Source: Sediminibacterium ginsengisoli
Lineage (GTDB): Bacteria; Bacteroidota; Bacteroidia; Chitinophagales; Chitinophagaceae
NCBI RefSeq assembly: GCF_900167075.1
Contig: NZ_FUWH01000003.1
Coordinates: 417,833-481,832, forward strand
Length of the DNA stretch: 64,000 nt
Direction of reading: 5' to 3'
Part shown: positions 9,804 to 18,271 of the stretch, piece by piece
Layout of the letters: every line of letters begins with the position of its first letter
Position numbering within the stretch: the first letter of the stretch is position 1
The notes under the pieces: model-generated
The model's input: only the letters and a program-made list of their open reading frames with translations
Told to the model about the DNA's origin: nothing
Databases searched by the model: none
Position numbers and translations under genes: made by a program

Positions 9804-9832
9804 GGCATCCGGAAGCGGGTGCCTTTTTTTTT
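9804..9832 (+). terminator. Intrinsic terminator of the HAD phosphatase gene
   Basis: An 8-bp stem (9804-9811 with 9818-9825, one G-T pair, loop 9812-9817) is followed by eight T. It runs into the stop codon of the convergent XRE gene. Confidence 0.8.
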
Positions 9833-10055
9833 AAAAGTTCAGTAGTTCATCCACAGGAATTTCAAGACCGCCGGCGAGGGCAAAAAGCATGGTGAGGGTA
9901 GGGTTGCTCTGGCCTTTTTCAATACGGTGGATCTGGCTGAAATCGACATCGGCAAGATCGCCAAGCTTGCGCAGGCTGAGCTTCTTCTGGTTGCGGATCT
10001 TTTGCAGGTGCTTTCCGAAGCTTTTCAGCATTTTTTCATCCCTCGTGTTATTCAT
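9831..10055 (-). CDS. XRE family helix-turn-helix transcriptional regulator
   Basis: This 74-residue protein is a single HTH_3/Cro-C1 domain. Helices 2 and 3 appear as SLRKLGDLADVDFSQIHRIEKGQSNPTLTMLFALAGGLEIPVDELL, with the typical Ile-x-x-Ile-Glu-x-Gly core. It has no sensing or dimerisation extension. Such short regulators are found as stand-alone repressors, in mobile elements and as antitoxins. No toxin-like partner lies beside it: the neighbour on one side is convergent, and on the other side is a 0.7 kb gap. Its targets cannot be told. The DNA-binding assignment itself is very clear. Confidence 0.92.
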   Translation of the reverse strand: MNNTRDEKMLKSFGKHLQKIRNQKKLSLRKLGDLADVDFSQIHRIEKGQSNPTLTMLFALAGGLEIPVDELLNF

Positions 10056-10772
10056 CTACAAAAATTCACGATAAAAAAGAAAAATATTGTAGGATTATAT
10101 GCATACAATAAATAATTGTTTTATATCTTTATGAAACAGGCATTCGTAATGCTTCATTTGTTTGGATAGAAGCATTATAAATGTCGTTTAAGTATAGACT
10201 GCGAAGTTGGCGGGGCACATAACCGGATTATATCAATACTACCGGTGGATTGCCTGTTACATTATTACCGGCTTCGGACCAGGCAAACCGTATCGATGCC
10301 TATCGGGCATGCTGTATACGCTTATATGCGTGTATATATTCTGACAGACGGGTTCATTATTCAATCAGGGAAATATTATTATTCATTAAAAGCGGAGCTA
10401 TGCATGTTATGCAACCATGGTACGAAACATTCTTTCATAAGCGATACAGGCTATCCATGCGCCAGTTGCTGTTGCATGCGCTGATCCGTCAGTATGAACA
10501 TGCGAGGCATGCCCGTAAGAACACCTGGCCGTTATTAAAGAATGTGTATTTGCTTTACCGGTTAAAAGGATGTGGCCTTGCATTGCTGCAGACACAATTT
10601 TCAAAGAAACCAAAGAACCCCGTATAGGTAAGAAGGGGGTTAAGAAAGACAATTAACAAATCTTTTCTGCTCCTCAGCCTGCACTTCGTTTTAACCGGAG
10701 TGCCCACATTTAATTTTCCATTTATTGTCATGATCCTGGTCTGAAAGGCCCTGGATGAAAATTCAACCGTGT
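10056..10772. other. Gene-poor gap of about 0.7 kb between XRE gene and the redoxin-SusC-SusD operon
   Basis: No convincing gene is visible. A TATCTTTA box at 10124-10131 resembles a -7 element pointing to the plus strand, but it is followed only by a 12-codon frame. A possible small frame runs 10400-10627 (75 codons, plus strand, His/Arg/Leu-rich, ending in KKPKNPV); it has no recognisable domain and no nearby promoter, so I do not call it a gene. The stretch before 10773 should hold the promoter of the redoxin operon, but I see no clear TAnnTTTG box. No sigma/anti-sigma pair, which often precedes SusC genes, is present. Confidence 0.5.
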
Positions 10773-12062
10773 ATGAAAAAACGACTCATTTGCGTAATGG
10801 CTATTCTATTGCCTTTACTGATCTATAGCCAACAGCCATCTTTAAGATCGTTAACGATCGGTGATGAAGTGCCTGATATAAGATTATCAAATATCCTGAA
10901 CTACCCCGTTTCTAATATCCAGCTATCATCCTTGAAGAACAAACCGGTTATCCTCGATTTTTTCGGAACCTGGTGCGGGTCTTGCATTGCTGCGTTGCCG
11001 CATCTGGACAGTCTCCAGCGAAAATTCGATACCTCCGTGCAGATACTGGTGGTCTGTTATGAACCAACGGCCAAGATCCGCGCTTTCTTAAAAGAAAATC
11101 CCAAAGCGAAGGGGTTGAAGCTACCGTTTGTAACGGCAGACAGTATTCTTAGTAACTGGTTTCCACACCGGGCATTTCCGCACGAAGTATGGATCGACGG
11201 CAACAGGAAGGTAAGTGCAATCACAGAAGCGCGCCATGTAAATGAGGCGAATCTGCGCAAATGGTTCAGTGGCATCGCACTCTCGCTTCCGTTCAAATAT
11301 GAACAGATGAAATTTGATGCGGGCCGTTCATTTTTTGAAAGAGGGAACGGAGAAATACCCCCGAAGTTTTTATTCCAGTCTGCACTTTCCGGTTATATGA
11401 CGGCAATTGGCGGAAGAACTCAAGGTGAATCGAAGGGTATATATCCCGGAACGACACGTTATTATTACCTGAATTATTCGGTGCTTGCTCTTTACAGGCG
11501 GGTAATAGAAGATCGGTTGCCCGGTAACAGGATCATTCTTGAAGTACAGGATTCTGCCAGGTTCGTTTTGCCTGCAGACGCGAAGCAGCGAACAGACTGG
11601 CAGCAGAAAAACCTGTACTGCTATGAAGTAACCGCTCCCGATCTAACACCGAAATCACAATTGATGCAGCAGATGCTTTCGGATCTTAATAATAACCTGC
11701 ACCTGAACGGTCGCATAGAACAAAAGCGGGTTAAATGCCGGATCCTGATCCGCAATGAAAAAGTGCAGGTTGCCAACTCCGGTCTGCCAGCCGAATCACA
11801 TGTTTCTAAAAACGGGTTTTCGCTCCGGAATAAACCTGTCCGCACGCTTTTAAGTCATCTGAATAACTGGAATATACAGGAACGGATTCCGCCGATAGTG
11901 CTGGATGAGACCAATTACAAGGGAAATATCGATCTCGCCCTGCAGATCTCAGACATCCGCGACCTGCAGGCATTGAGAGCAGCCTTGCAACCGTTCGGGC
12001 TTGACATGACAGAGGAAGAAAGACTTGTGGAAGTGCTGGTGTTAACAGAAAAGACCCCGTAG
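10773..12062 (+). CDS. TlpA/ResA-like redoxin with C-terminal DUF3738-like domain
   Basis: The protein has about 429 residues. The ATG at 10773 is preferred over 10755 because it starts a standard signal peptide (MKKRLICVMAILLPLLIYSQ). Residues about 30-170 form a thioredoxin fold of the TlpA type with active site WCGSC. The C-terminal half ends in a segment (ALQPFGLDMTEEERLVEVLVL) typical of the DUF3738/TIGR03435-like domain attached to redoxins in Bacteroidota. It probably acts in the periplasm as a thiol-disulfide protein. SusC and SusD genes follow at 31 and 28 bp, so the three form an operon. This redoxin-SusC-SusD order recurs in the phylum, but its substrate is unknown. Confidence 0.85.
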   Translation: MKKRLICVMAILLPLLIYSQQPSLRSLTIGDEVPDIRLSNILNYPVSNIQLSSLKNKPVILDFFGTWCGSCIAALPHLDSLQRKFDTSVQILVVCYEPTAKIRAFLKENPKAKGLKLPFVTADSILSNWFPHRAFPHEVWIDGNRKVSAITEARHVNEANLRKWFSGIALSLPFKYEQMKFDAGRSFFERGNGEIPPKFLFQSALSGYMTAIGGRTQGESKGIYPGTTRYYYLNYSVLALYRRVIEDRLPGNRIILEVQDSARFVLPADAKQRTDWQQKNLYCYEVTAPDLTPKSQLMQQMLSDLNNNLHLNGRIEQKRVKCRILIRNEKVQVANSGLPAESHVSKNGFSLRNKPVRTLLSHLNNWNIQERIPPIVLDETNYKGNIDLALQISDIRDLQALRAALQPFGLDMTEEERLVEVLVLTEKTP

Positions 12063-12093
12063 CACTCATTTTTCAATCACCAAAATTAACAGT

Positions 12094-15000
12094 ATGAAAA
12101 TCACGTCTATTGTATGCCTTTTTCTTTTATTGATGGGCACAGCCCGATCGCAAAGCACAGTCAGAGGACATGTGCGGGATGCCACAAATGACCGCCCCAT
12201 CGAAAATGTTCAATTGCATTTTTCAGTATCCGGGAAACAAACCATTTCAAAGCAGGACGGAAGCTTTACGATCTTGCTTACCGTTCCTGCAGATACGCTT
12301 GTTGTTACGCAGCTTAACTATAAAACACGGCGGATACCGGTGCGCTTACCTTTTTCCGGATCATTGTCTATAACGCTCGAACCGGATATGAGTAACCTGG
12401 AAGAAGTAATAGTGAACACCGGCTACCAGCAACTGCCGAAAGAAAGGGCAACGGGCTCTTTTGCAGTAGTAAACCGTTCACTATATAACCAGCAGGTCAG
12501 TACGGATGTATTAAGCCGGCTCGACGGAGTTGCGAACGGTTTTATTGCGGATAAAAAAACACAGCAGGGCGGAGTTAATTACACCATCCGCGGATTAAGC
12601 ACGATACAGGGCCCGCGCCAGCCATTAATAGTGCTGGATAATTTTCCATATGAAGGCGATATCAACAACATCAACCCGAATGATGTGGAATCTGTTACAT
12701 TGCTGAAAGATGCCGCCGCGGCTTCAATATGGGGCTCGCGGGCTGGCAACGGCGTGATCGTGATCACTACCCGTAAAAGCAGGCTGAACCAGCCATTGTC
12801 GGTTGAGTTCAATGCCAACTTTACATTTGCAGGTAAAACAGATCTCGGCGCGATCCGGCGTATCGGATCTCCTGACTATATCGACGTTGAAAGGTTTCTT
12901 TACGATAAAGGATATTACGCATCCAATATCAGCTCTTCCTCGAGACCCGGTCTTTCGCCGGTCATAGAGATCCTGCTGAAAAAAACGGCTGGAACACTCA
13001 GCAGCGTTCAGGCCGATGCGCAGCTGAACGCATTGAAAAGCATCGATGTCAGGAATGATTTCAATAAATATGTTTACCAGCAGGCAACCAGGCAGCAATA
13101 TGCTGTTACATTAAAAGGCGGCAGTAATAACATGGCCTGGCTTTTATCCGCAGGGTATGATAAAAACCTGACAGACCTAGCTGCCAGCTACACACGCGCC
13201 AACCTGCGGTGGGAAAGTAATTACCGGGTTGCAAAAAATACGATGATCAATGCCGGGATCTATTTAACACAGAGCAATACCGGTTCCGGTAGAAACGGTT
13301 ACCTGGATATCAGCGGCGCCGGCGCATACAAACTTTATCCTTATGCACAGCTGGCAGACAACAACGGTAATGCGCTTACAATAGACAAACTCCGCAGAAG
13401 CTATACAGATACCGCAGGCGGGGGCAGGTTGCTCGACTGGAACTATTATCCTTTAAACGATTACCGGTATAATACCACATCTACACCGGCACAGGATGTG
13501 CTGATCAATCTTGCTATACAGCATAAATTATTCGCAGGACTGACAGCAGACATTAAATACCAGTATGAAAAACAACAGTCGAACCAGAGCCTGCTGCAGG
13601 GTTTGAACAGCTATGCAGCACGCGATCTTATCAATAGGTATACACAGATCAATTATGTTACGGGTGATGTTGTGAACCGAGTACCCATTGGTGCAATACT
13701 CACCAATAACAATAGCCAGACAGAATCTCATAGTATACGGGGGCAACTTGGTTTCGACCGGTCCTGGAACGAACACGCAGTTACCTTGCTGGCTGGTGCC
13801 GAGTACAGGCAAACGGATCTGACAGGCAGTTTTTTCCGGACCTATGGCTACGATGAACAGTTAATGGTAGCAGGAAATGTTGACCCGACAACCGCATACC
13901 CTGATTTTGTAACCGGAACAAAATCATTCATCGGCACAACCAATGTATTCAGCGGCAGGTATAACCGGTTTATTTCCTTCTTCGGAAACGGTGCATATAC
14001 ATATAAAGGAAAGTACACGATATCAGGAAGCCTCCGGAAAGATGCGTCCAATATGTTTGGCGTGAACACCAATGAGAAATGGACACCATTGTTTTCTTCG
14101 GGTATTACATGGGATGTATCGCGGGAGTCTTTTTACAGGCTTAAGGCGCTGCCGTATTTAAAATTCAGGTTAACCTATGGGTCCAGCGGCAATGCCGATC
14201 AAAGTAAATCTTCCGTACTCACGATTGCCTATAGCGGAGCATCTCCATATACACAAACCCAATATGCTGTTATTGGTCAGTATCCAAACCCGGAGCTGAG
14301 ATGGGAAAAAGTAAACATGTTGAATGCCGGAGTTGACTTTCGCTTAAAATCGGAAAGACTAAGCGGAACCATAGAATATTATGTGAAGCAGGGCCGTGAT
14401 CTGTTTGGCGCAGATCAGATCGATTATACCACCGGCGTGGGCACATCTATCATAAAAAATGCGGCAAACATGACCGTGAAGGGGTTAGATATAGAACTCA
14501 GCAGTCTTAACACAACAGGCAAGATAAAATGGAGCACCACGCTGAACTTCAGTTATAATGAAGACAAGATCACAAAACTTTTCCTGAGTAATAAACAGGG
14601 AAGTGCATTTGTTGGTGGTCCGGGTTTGCTCTCGCTCACCCGGGTGGAAGGAAATCCGGTGTATGGAATTTATTCTTACAGGTGGGCGGGTCTCGACCCG
14701 GCCAATGGAGACCCGATGGGTTATTTAAACGGTCAGGTAAGCAAAAACTATACAAATCTTACAGGCGCAGCAACGCAGTTGTCAGATATCGTATATAACG
14801 GACGGGCATTGCCCGCGGTATTCGGTGCAATCCGGAACACCCTTACATATAGGGCTTTTTCACTGAGCGCGAATATCACCTATAAATTCAATTACTATTT
14901 CAAAAAAGAGTCGATTAATTACAGCCAGCTGTTCTCAACCGGTACCGGTCATTCAGATTACGAAAAACGCTGGCAGCAGCCGGGCGATGAATTAAAGACG

Positions 15001-15303
15001 GATGTGATTTCGATGCCTTACCCTTCAAATTCAGCCAGGGATGCTTTTTATAACGGATCTGAAATCCTTGTGCGTAAAGGGGATCATATCCGCCTGCAAT
15101 ACATCAGCCTTTCATACGAGTTTAAAAAAGGTGCAGGACTACCGTTGCCGTTTCAGCGGTTACAATGTTATATGACCATGAATAATATCGGCATTTTATG
15201 GCGCGCTAATAAAGACGGCCTGGATCCGGATTATCATACGGCAACAACCGCGGTACCTCCACCACCGATGTCTCTGTCATTGGGTCTGCGGGTAGCCTTC
15301 TGA
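12094..15303 (+). CDS. SusC/RagA family TonB-linked outer-membrane receptor
   Basis: The 1069-residue protein has a signal peptide (to ARSQ), a carboxypeptidase-regulatory-like domain (residues about 23-105), then the linker EEVIVNTGYQQLPKERATGS that leads into the plug. The plug shows TIRGLSTI, PLIVLDNFPYEGDINNINPNDVESVTLLKDAAAASIWGSRAGNGVIVITT, the SusC signature. The rest is a 22-strand barrel ending in Phe (LGLRVAF). There is no N-terminal STN domain, so it is not of the sigma-factor-signalling type. It imports a ligand captured by the SusD partner encoded 28 bp downstream, powered by TonB. No glycan enzymes are encoded nearby, so the ligand could be a peptide, polymer or other nutrient. 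Confidence 0.95.
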   Translation: MKITSIVCLFLLLMGTARSQSTVRGHVRDATNDRPIENVQLHFSVSGKQTISKQDGSFTILLTVPADTLVVTQLNYKTRRIPVRLPFSGSLSITLEPDMSNLEEVIVNTGYQQLPKERATGSFAVVNRSLYNQQVSTDVLSRLDGVANGFIADKKTQQGGVNYTIRGLSTIQGPRQPLIVLDNFPYEGDINNINPNDVESVTLLKDAAAASIWGSRAGNGVIVITTRKSRLNQPLSVEFNANFTFAGKTDLGAIRRIGSPDYIDVERFLYDKGYYASNISSSSRPGLSPVIEILLKKTAGTLSSVQADAQLNALKSIDVRNDFNKYVYQQATRQQYAVTLKGGSNNMAWLLSAGYDKNLTDLAASYTRANLRWESNYRVAKNTMINAGIYLTQSNTGSGRNGYLDISGAGAYKLYPYAQLADNNGNALTIDKLRRSYTDTAGGGRLLDWNYYPLNDYRYNTTSTPAQDVLINLAIQHKLFAGLTADIKYQYEKQQSNQSLLQGLNSYAARDLINRYTQINYVTGDVVNRVPIGAILTNNNSQTESHSIRGQLGFDRSWNEHAVTLLAGAEYRQTDLTGSFFRTYGYDEQLMVAGNVDPTTAYPDFVTGTKSFIGTTNVFSGRYNRFISFFGNGAYTYKGKYTISGSLRKDASNMFGVNTNEKWTPLFSSGITWDVSRESFYRLKALPYLKFRLTYGSSGNADQSKSSVLTIAYSGASPYTQTQYAVIGQYPNPELRWEKVNMLNAGVDFRLKSERLSGTIEYYVKQGRDLFGADQIDYTTGVGTSIIKNAANMTVKGLDIELSSLNTTGKIKWSTTLNFSYNEDKITKLFLSNKQGSAFVGGPGLLSLTRVEGNPVYGIYSYRWAGLDPANGDPMGYLNGQVSKNYTNLTGAATQLSDIVYNGRALPAVFGAIRNTLTYRAFSLSANITYKFNYYFKKESINYSQLFSTGTGHSDYEKRWQQPGDELKTDVISMPYPSNSARDAFYNGSEILVRKGDHIRLQYISLSYEFKKGAGLPLPFQRLQCYMTMNNIGILWRANKDGLDPDYHTATTAVPPPPMSLSLGLRVAF

Positions 15304-15331
15304 TCATTTTTCAATCAGCAAAAACAATGTA

Positions 15332-16705
15332 ATGAAAACAATAAAAAAGGTTTATATAACAATATATGTATTGGCATTATCCTGCCTGTTATCATGCCAG
15401 AAACAATTAGATACGAAACCAGATGTGCGGCTGGTTGTTCCAACGGAACTGAAAGATATTCAGGCCCTGCTGGATAATTACGTGAATATCAACAACAGGG
15501 ATATTGGTTCACTTGAGACCAGCGCCGACTCCTATTATGTAACAGATGCAGATTATCTAGCGTTTGCCGAACAGATAAGGAATATGTATGCGTGGAAGAA
15601 TGAAAATATTTTTACCATCGGCACCATACCTTCTAATAATGACTGGTACCTGCTATACGAAGTGATCAATATCGCCAATAATTGCATCGATGGACTTTCT
15701 AAAATTGACAGGACTCCGAAGAATGCAAAAGAATGGGATAATATTATGGGACAGGCGCTATGCCTGCGTGCAAAGTCGTTTCTCAGCGCAGCGTTTGTAT
15801 GGTCGCTGGCCTATGATGACAATACTGCAGCAACGGATCCTGGCATTGTGTTAAGGCTTAGTTCAGATTTCAATATTCCGTCAGCGCGCGCCTCCGTAAA
15901 ACAAACCTATGAACAGGTCATCAGGGATTTCAAAGAAGCGATCCGCCTGCTGGATGTGAATCAGCTGAGTGTATCCAGGTTTTCGAAACCTGCGGCGTAT
16001 GGCCTGCTTGCCAGAACATATCTTTCCATGCGTAATTATCCGGCAGCGGGTTTATATGCCGATTCCTGCCTGAAGCTGAAAAGTACACTCATTGATTATA
16101 ACACATTCAATGCAGCACTCACATTCCCGTTTGCGAAATTCAACGCAGAAGTTTTGTTTGGGCAGTGTCTTACATTAACGGCGGCCCTGAACATGTCGCG
16201 CGCTAAAATTGACAGCAGTTTTTATCGCTCTTATGCAGATAACGATCTGCGCAAAACCTTGTTTTTCCGAAATAACAATAACGGCAGCTATGCATTTAAA
16301 GGAAGCTATGATGAATCTGACAAACCGTTTGCGGGTATTGCAACCGATGAAGTATACCTGATGCGGGCAGAATGTTATGCGAGGGCCGGTAATATTTCAG
16401 CGGCAATGACTGATCTGAATACGCTCCTCGCCAAAAGAATAAAAACAGGTACGTTCAGCGCCATTACAGCCACAAACCCGGATGATGCATTGAATAAAGT
16501 TCTAACGGAAAGAAAAAAAGAACTGGTGTTCCGTAATGTCAGATGGATGGATATCAAACGGCTGAATAAGGAAGGGGCAAATATCAGCCTGAAAAGGATC
16601 ATCAGTAACGAAACGATCGTATTGCCAGCCAATTCAAGGAGGTTTGCACTGCCATTACCCGAGGAAATCATCAGACTGACCGGCATGCCGCAAAACCAAT
16701 ATTGA
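15332..16705 (+). CDS. RagB/SusD family nutrient-binding outer-membrane lipoprotein
   Basis: The 457-residue protein has a lipoprotein signal with lipobox LLSC (Cys near residue 22), so it is anchored in the outer membrane next to SusC. The N-terminal SusD-like part includes NDWYLLYEVINIANNCIDGL and AKEWDNIMGQALCLRAKSFLSAAFVWSLAY, the conserved helical hairpin. The RagB/SusD C-terminal part includes EVYLMRAECYARAGNISAAMTDLNTLLAKRI and ERKKELVFRNVRWMDIKRLNKEG. The family binds nutrients at the cell surface and closes over the SusC barrel. It is the last gene of the redoxin-SusC-SusD operon and is followed by a strong terminator. Confidence 0.95.
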   Translation: MKTIKKVYITIYVLALSCLLSCQKQLDTKPDVRLVVPTELKDIQALLDNYVNINNRDIGSLETSADSYYVTDADYLAFAEQIRNMYAWKNENIFTIGTIPSNNDWYLLYEVINIANNCIDGLSKIDRTPKNAKEWDNIMGQALCLRAKSFLSAAFVWSLAYDDNTAATDPGIVLRLSSDFNIPSARASVKQTYEQVIRDFKEAIRLLDVNQLSVSRFSKPAAYGLLARTYLSMRNYPAAGLYADSCLKLKSTLIDYNTFNAALTFPFAKFNAEVLFGQCLTLTAALNMSRAKIDSSFYRSYADNDLRKTLFFRNNNNGSYAFKGSYDESDKPFAGIATDEVYLMRAECYARAGNISAAMTDLNTLLAKRIKTGTFSAITATNPDDALNKVLTERKKELVFRNVRWMDIKRLNKEGANISLKRIISNETIVLPANSRRFALPLPEEIIRLTGMPQNQY

Positions 16706-16738
16706 CACAGAAGGTACTTGTATCCCCCTTCTTGATGC

Positions 16739-16772
16739 AAGAGCGGTAATCATTATGATTACCGCTCTTTTT
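16739..16772. terminator. Bidirectional terminator between susD-like and DUF6520 genes
   Basis: A near-perfect palindrome (16739-16753 with 16755-16769) has T on the right and A on the left. It can stop both convergent transcripts. Confidence 0.8.
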
Positions 16773-16780
16773 AAACAGGA

Positions 16781-17083
16781 TTACTGGTTGCTTTCTTTCA
16801 ACGACTTGAAAATGGAGTTGCTGAGCTGATTGGTGTTTTCAGCATTGTCAAGCGCATCCTGAAGGCTGGCTTCTTCAGGGATTTCCACCCTGCAGGGAAC
16901 TTCGGGGTCTCCGGAGCAGAAGCCAACCGGCTCGCTGCCAGATGTATAACCGGATTCGAGATAAATCTCCGAATCATTTCCTGTGAAATGATACACCTGT
17001 GTGGTTTTGATGCCGGTAAAAGCAGATGCAGTAATGGCAAAAACCACAGCAACTGCCGCCAGCGAGATCTTGAACTTTTTCAT
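16781..17083 (-). CDS. DUF6520 family small exported protein
   Basis: The 100-residue protein begins MKKFKISLAAVAVVFAITASAF, the strongly conserved signal of the DUF6520 family, small exported proteins restricted largely to Bacteroidota. The mature part is acidic and carries just two Cys, seven positions apart (GFCSGDPEVPCRV), which could form one disulfide. The MauE-like membrane protein gene lies 60 bp upstream on the same strand, and this pairing fits a membrane redox protein and its small periplasmic partner. The function of the family is unknown. An untidy -7 candidate (17088-17096, minus) lies only 5 bases before the ATG. Confidence 0.8.
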   Translation of the reverse strand: MKKFKISLAAVAVVFAITASAFTGIKTTQVYHFTGNDSEIYLESGYTSGSEPVGFCSGDPEVPCRVEIPEEASLQDALDNAENTNQLSNSIFKSLKESNQ

Positions 17084-17143
17084 GATTCAAAATTTAGTGT
17101 TGATGCCCGTTTTTAAACCGGGCTGAAAATTGCCTACTCTGTT

Positions 17144-17584
17144 CTACAGGTTTTCGGCATCGCCTGATTGCGCAATTATTTTATTGTATAGGAACAATGA
17201 ATAGAAACAAATACCGGTATATGCCAGGTTAAATACAATATGCCATTTCCAGCCCAGCTCCTGTATTACGCCTCCGCAGCTGCAAGGCAGCTTCGGAGCA
17301 AACAGCAGCATCAGTACTATATAAACAGTAAAAACGATCAGCAGGAAAAGGCTCAGGTATAAACCGGCTTTTGAAGTTCTTTTAAAACAAAGCAGCAATG
17401 CGGTCAATAACTCCGTCCCCACCAAGGCATAAGCCGTAATACCCGGCGAAATACCCCAGAATGGGATCAGCGAGAGCGTTCCTGTAAAACGATCCATTTC
17501 AAAAAGCTTCGAAAGTGCAGTATAACACCATAAAAAAATAAGCAGCGCTTTCAGCAGGTGATATAAAACCAGTTGCTTTTTCAT
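17144..17584 (-). CDS. MauE/DoxX family redox-associated membrane protein
   Basis: The 146-residue protein has four hydrophobic helices: LLKALLIFLWCYTALSKL, GITAYALVGTELLTALLLCF, YLSLFLLIVFTVYIVLMLLF and WHIVFNLAYTGICFYSLFLY. Before the last helix is PCSCGG, a Cys-x-Cys pair at the periplasmic face, followed by the family's LGWKWHIVFNL. MauE proteins help disulfide formation in methylamine dehydrogenase maturation, and related MauE/DoxX proteins in Bacteroidota sit beside small exported proteins. Here that neighbour is the DUF6520 gene 60 bp downstream. I infer a redox service to that partner; this is not proven by the sequence. Confidence 0.82.
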   Translation of the reverse strand: MKKQLVLYHLLKALLIFLWCYTALSKLFEMDRFTGTLSLIPFWGISPGITAYALVGTELLTALLLCFKRTSKAGLYLSLFLLIVFTVYIVLMLLFAPKLPCSCGGVIQELGWKWHIVFNLAYTGICFYSLFLYNKIIAQSGDAENL

Positions 17585-17708
17585 ACAGCTAACTTACACA
17601 TGCCCGAAAAGCTGGCTGCCGGTTTATACATGTATTTATACATCGGTTTTCCGGGAAAAAATACGCTTGCTGGACGTGACCACAGGCTTTTACTGTCGGG
17701 ATGCGCGT

Positions 17709-17716
17709 TATCTTTA
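17709..17716 (+). promoter_or_regulatory. -7 box of the DinB-like gene
   Basis: TATCTTTA matches TAnnTTTG in seven of eight positions and lies 18 bases before the ATG at 17735. It is used to choose that start over longer frames reaching back to 17573. Confidence 0.5.
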
Positions 17717-17734
17717 ATCTGCAAAGCCTGTTAT

Positions 17735-18202
17735 ATGAATACACCGGAAGAAAAATTCCTGCGGAATGAAATGATGCCGTTATTACAAACGCTTACTCCC
17801 GTAAGTGAAGCGAAATGGGGTAAAATGAATGCGCAGCAGATGATCGAACATCTTGCCGCATTTTTTAAAGTATCCACCAACCGGCTTAAATTTCCATTGA
17901 TTACTCCCGAAGAACAACTGCCCGCGTATAAAGCCTTCCTGCTGAGTAATAAACAATTCCGGGAAAATACACAGGCCCCGCTCTCTGTTCTGCCTTCCGA
18001 ACCCTTGCCGCTCAGGCATCCTGGTATGGAAGAAGCAATGGCTGCGCTGGATCATGCTGCTACTGAATTCTACCAGTTCTTTGCCACAGATCCGTCTTTG
18101 CAGACAACACACCCGGTATTTGGTCCGCTTAATTATCACGAGTGGATCTTGCTTCACTATAAGCATGTTTCCCATCATGCCCGCCAGTTCTCGTTGATGT
18201 GA
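17735..18202 (+). CDS. DinB superfamily (DUF1569-like) protein
   Basis: The 155-residue protein shows the DUF1569/DinB four-helix-bundle pattern: WGKMNAQQMIEHLAAFFK in the first part and GPLNYHEWILLHYKHVSHHARQF at the end. The His residues of EHL and of HYKHVSHH are in positions of the family's three-His metal site. DinB-like proteins in other bacteria include thiol S-transferases and metal-dependent isomerases, but DUF1569 members have no settled role. There is no signal peptide, so it is cytoplasmic. It is monocistronic, with a terminator-free 69-bp spacer before paaZ, which has its own promoter. Confidence 0.85.
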   Translation: MNTPEEKFLRNEMMPLLQTLTPVSEAKWGKMNAQQMIEHLAAFFKVSTNRLKFPLITPEEQLPAYKAFLLSNKQFRENTQAPLSVLPSEPLPLRHPGMEEAMAALDHAATEFYQFFATDPSLQTTHPVFGPLNYHEWILLHYKHVSHHARQFSLM

Positions 18203-18247
18203 TTGTTAAGGCTTTCTTTTTCTGCAGTATCGAAAGCTATCAATCGT

Positions 18248-18255
18248 TAGCTTTG
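18248..18255 (+). promoter_or_regulatory. -7 box of paaZ
   Basis: TAGCTTTG matches the Bacteroidota -7 consensus in all fixed positions and lies 16 bases before the paaZ ATG. Confidence 0.65.
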
Positions 18256-18271
18256 TAGATAAACGATTGAT

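Noticed and set aside
9831..10055. Toxin-antitoxin pair built on the XRE protein
   Set aside because: No toxin-like gene is adjacent in the same direction; the neighbour is a convergent phosphatase and a gene-poor gap.
10400..10627. Possible 75-codon gene in the gap before the redoxin operon
   Set aside because: No promoter box at a fitting distance, no recognisable domain, odd His/Arg/Leu composition, and competing frames on both strands of the same stretch.
10773..16705. Polysaccharide utilisation locus
   Set aside because: SusC and SusD are present, but there is no glycoside hydrolase, lyase or sugar-sensing regulator; the leading gene is a redoxin.
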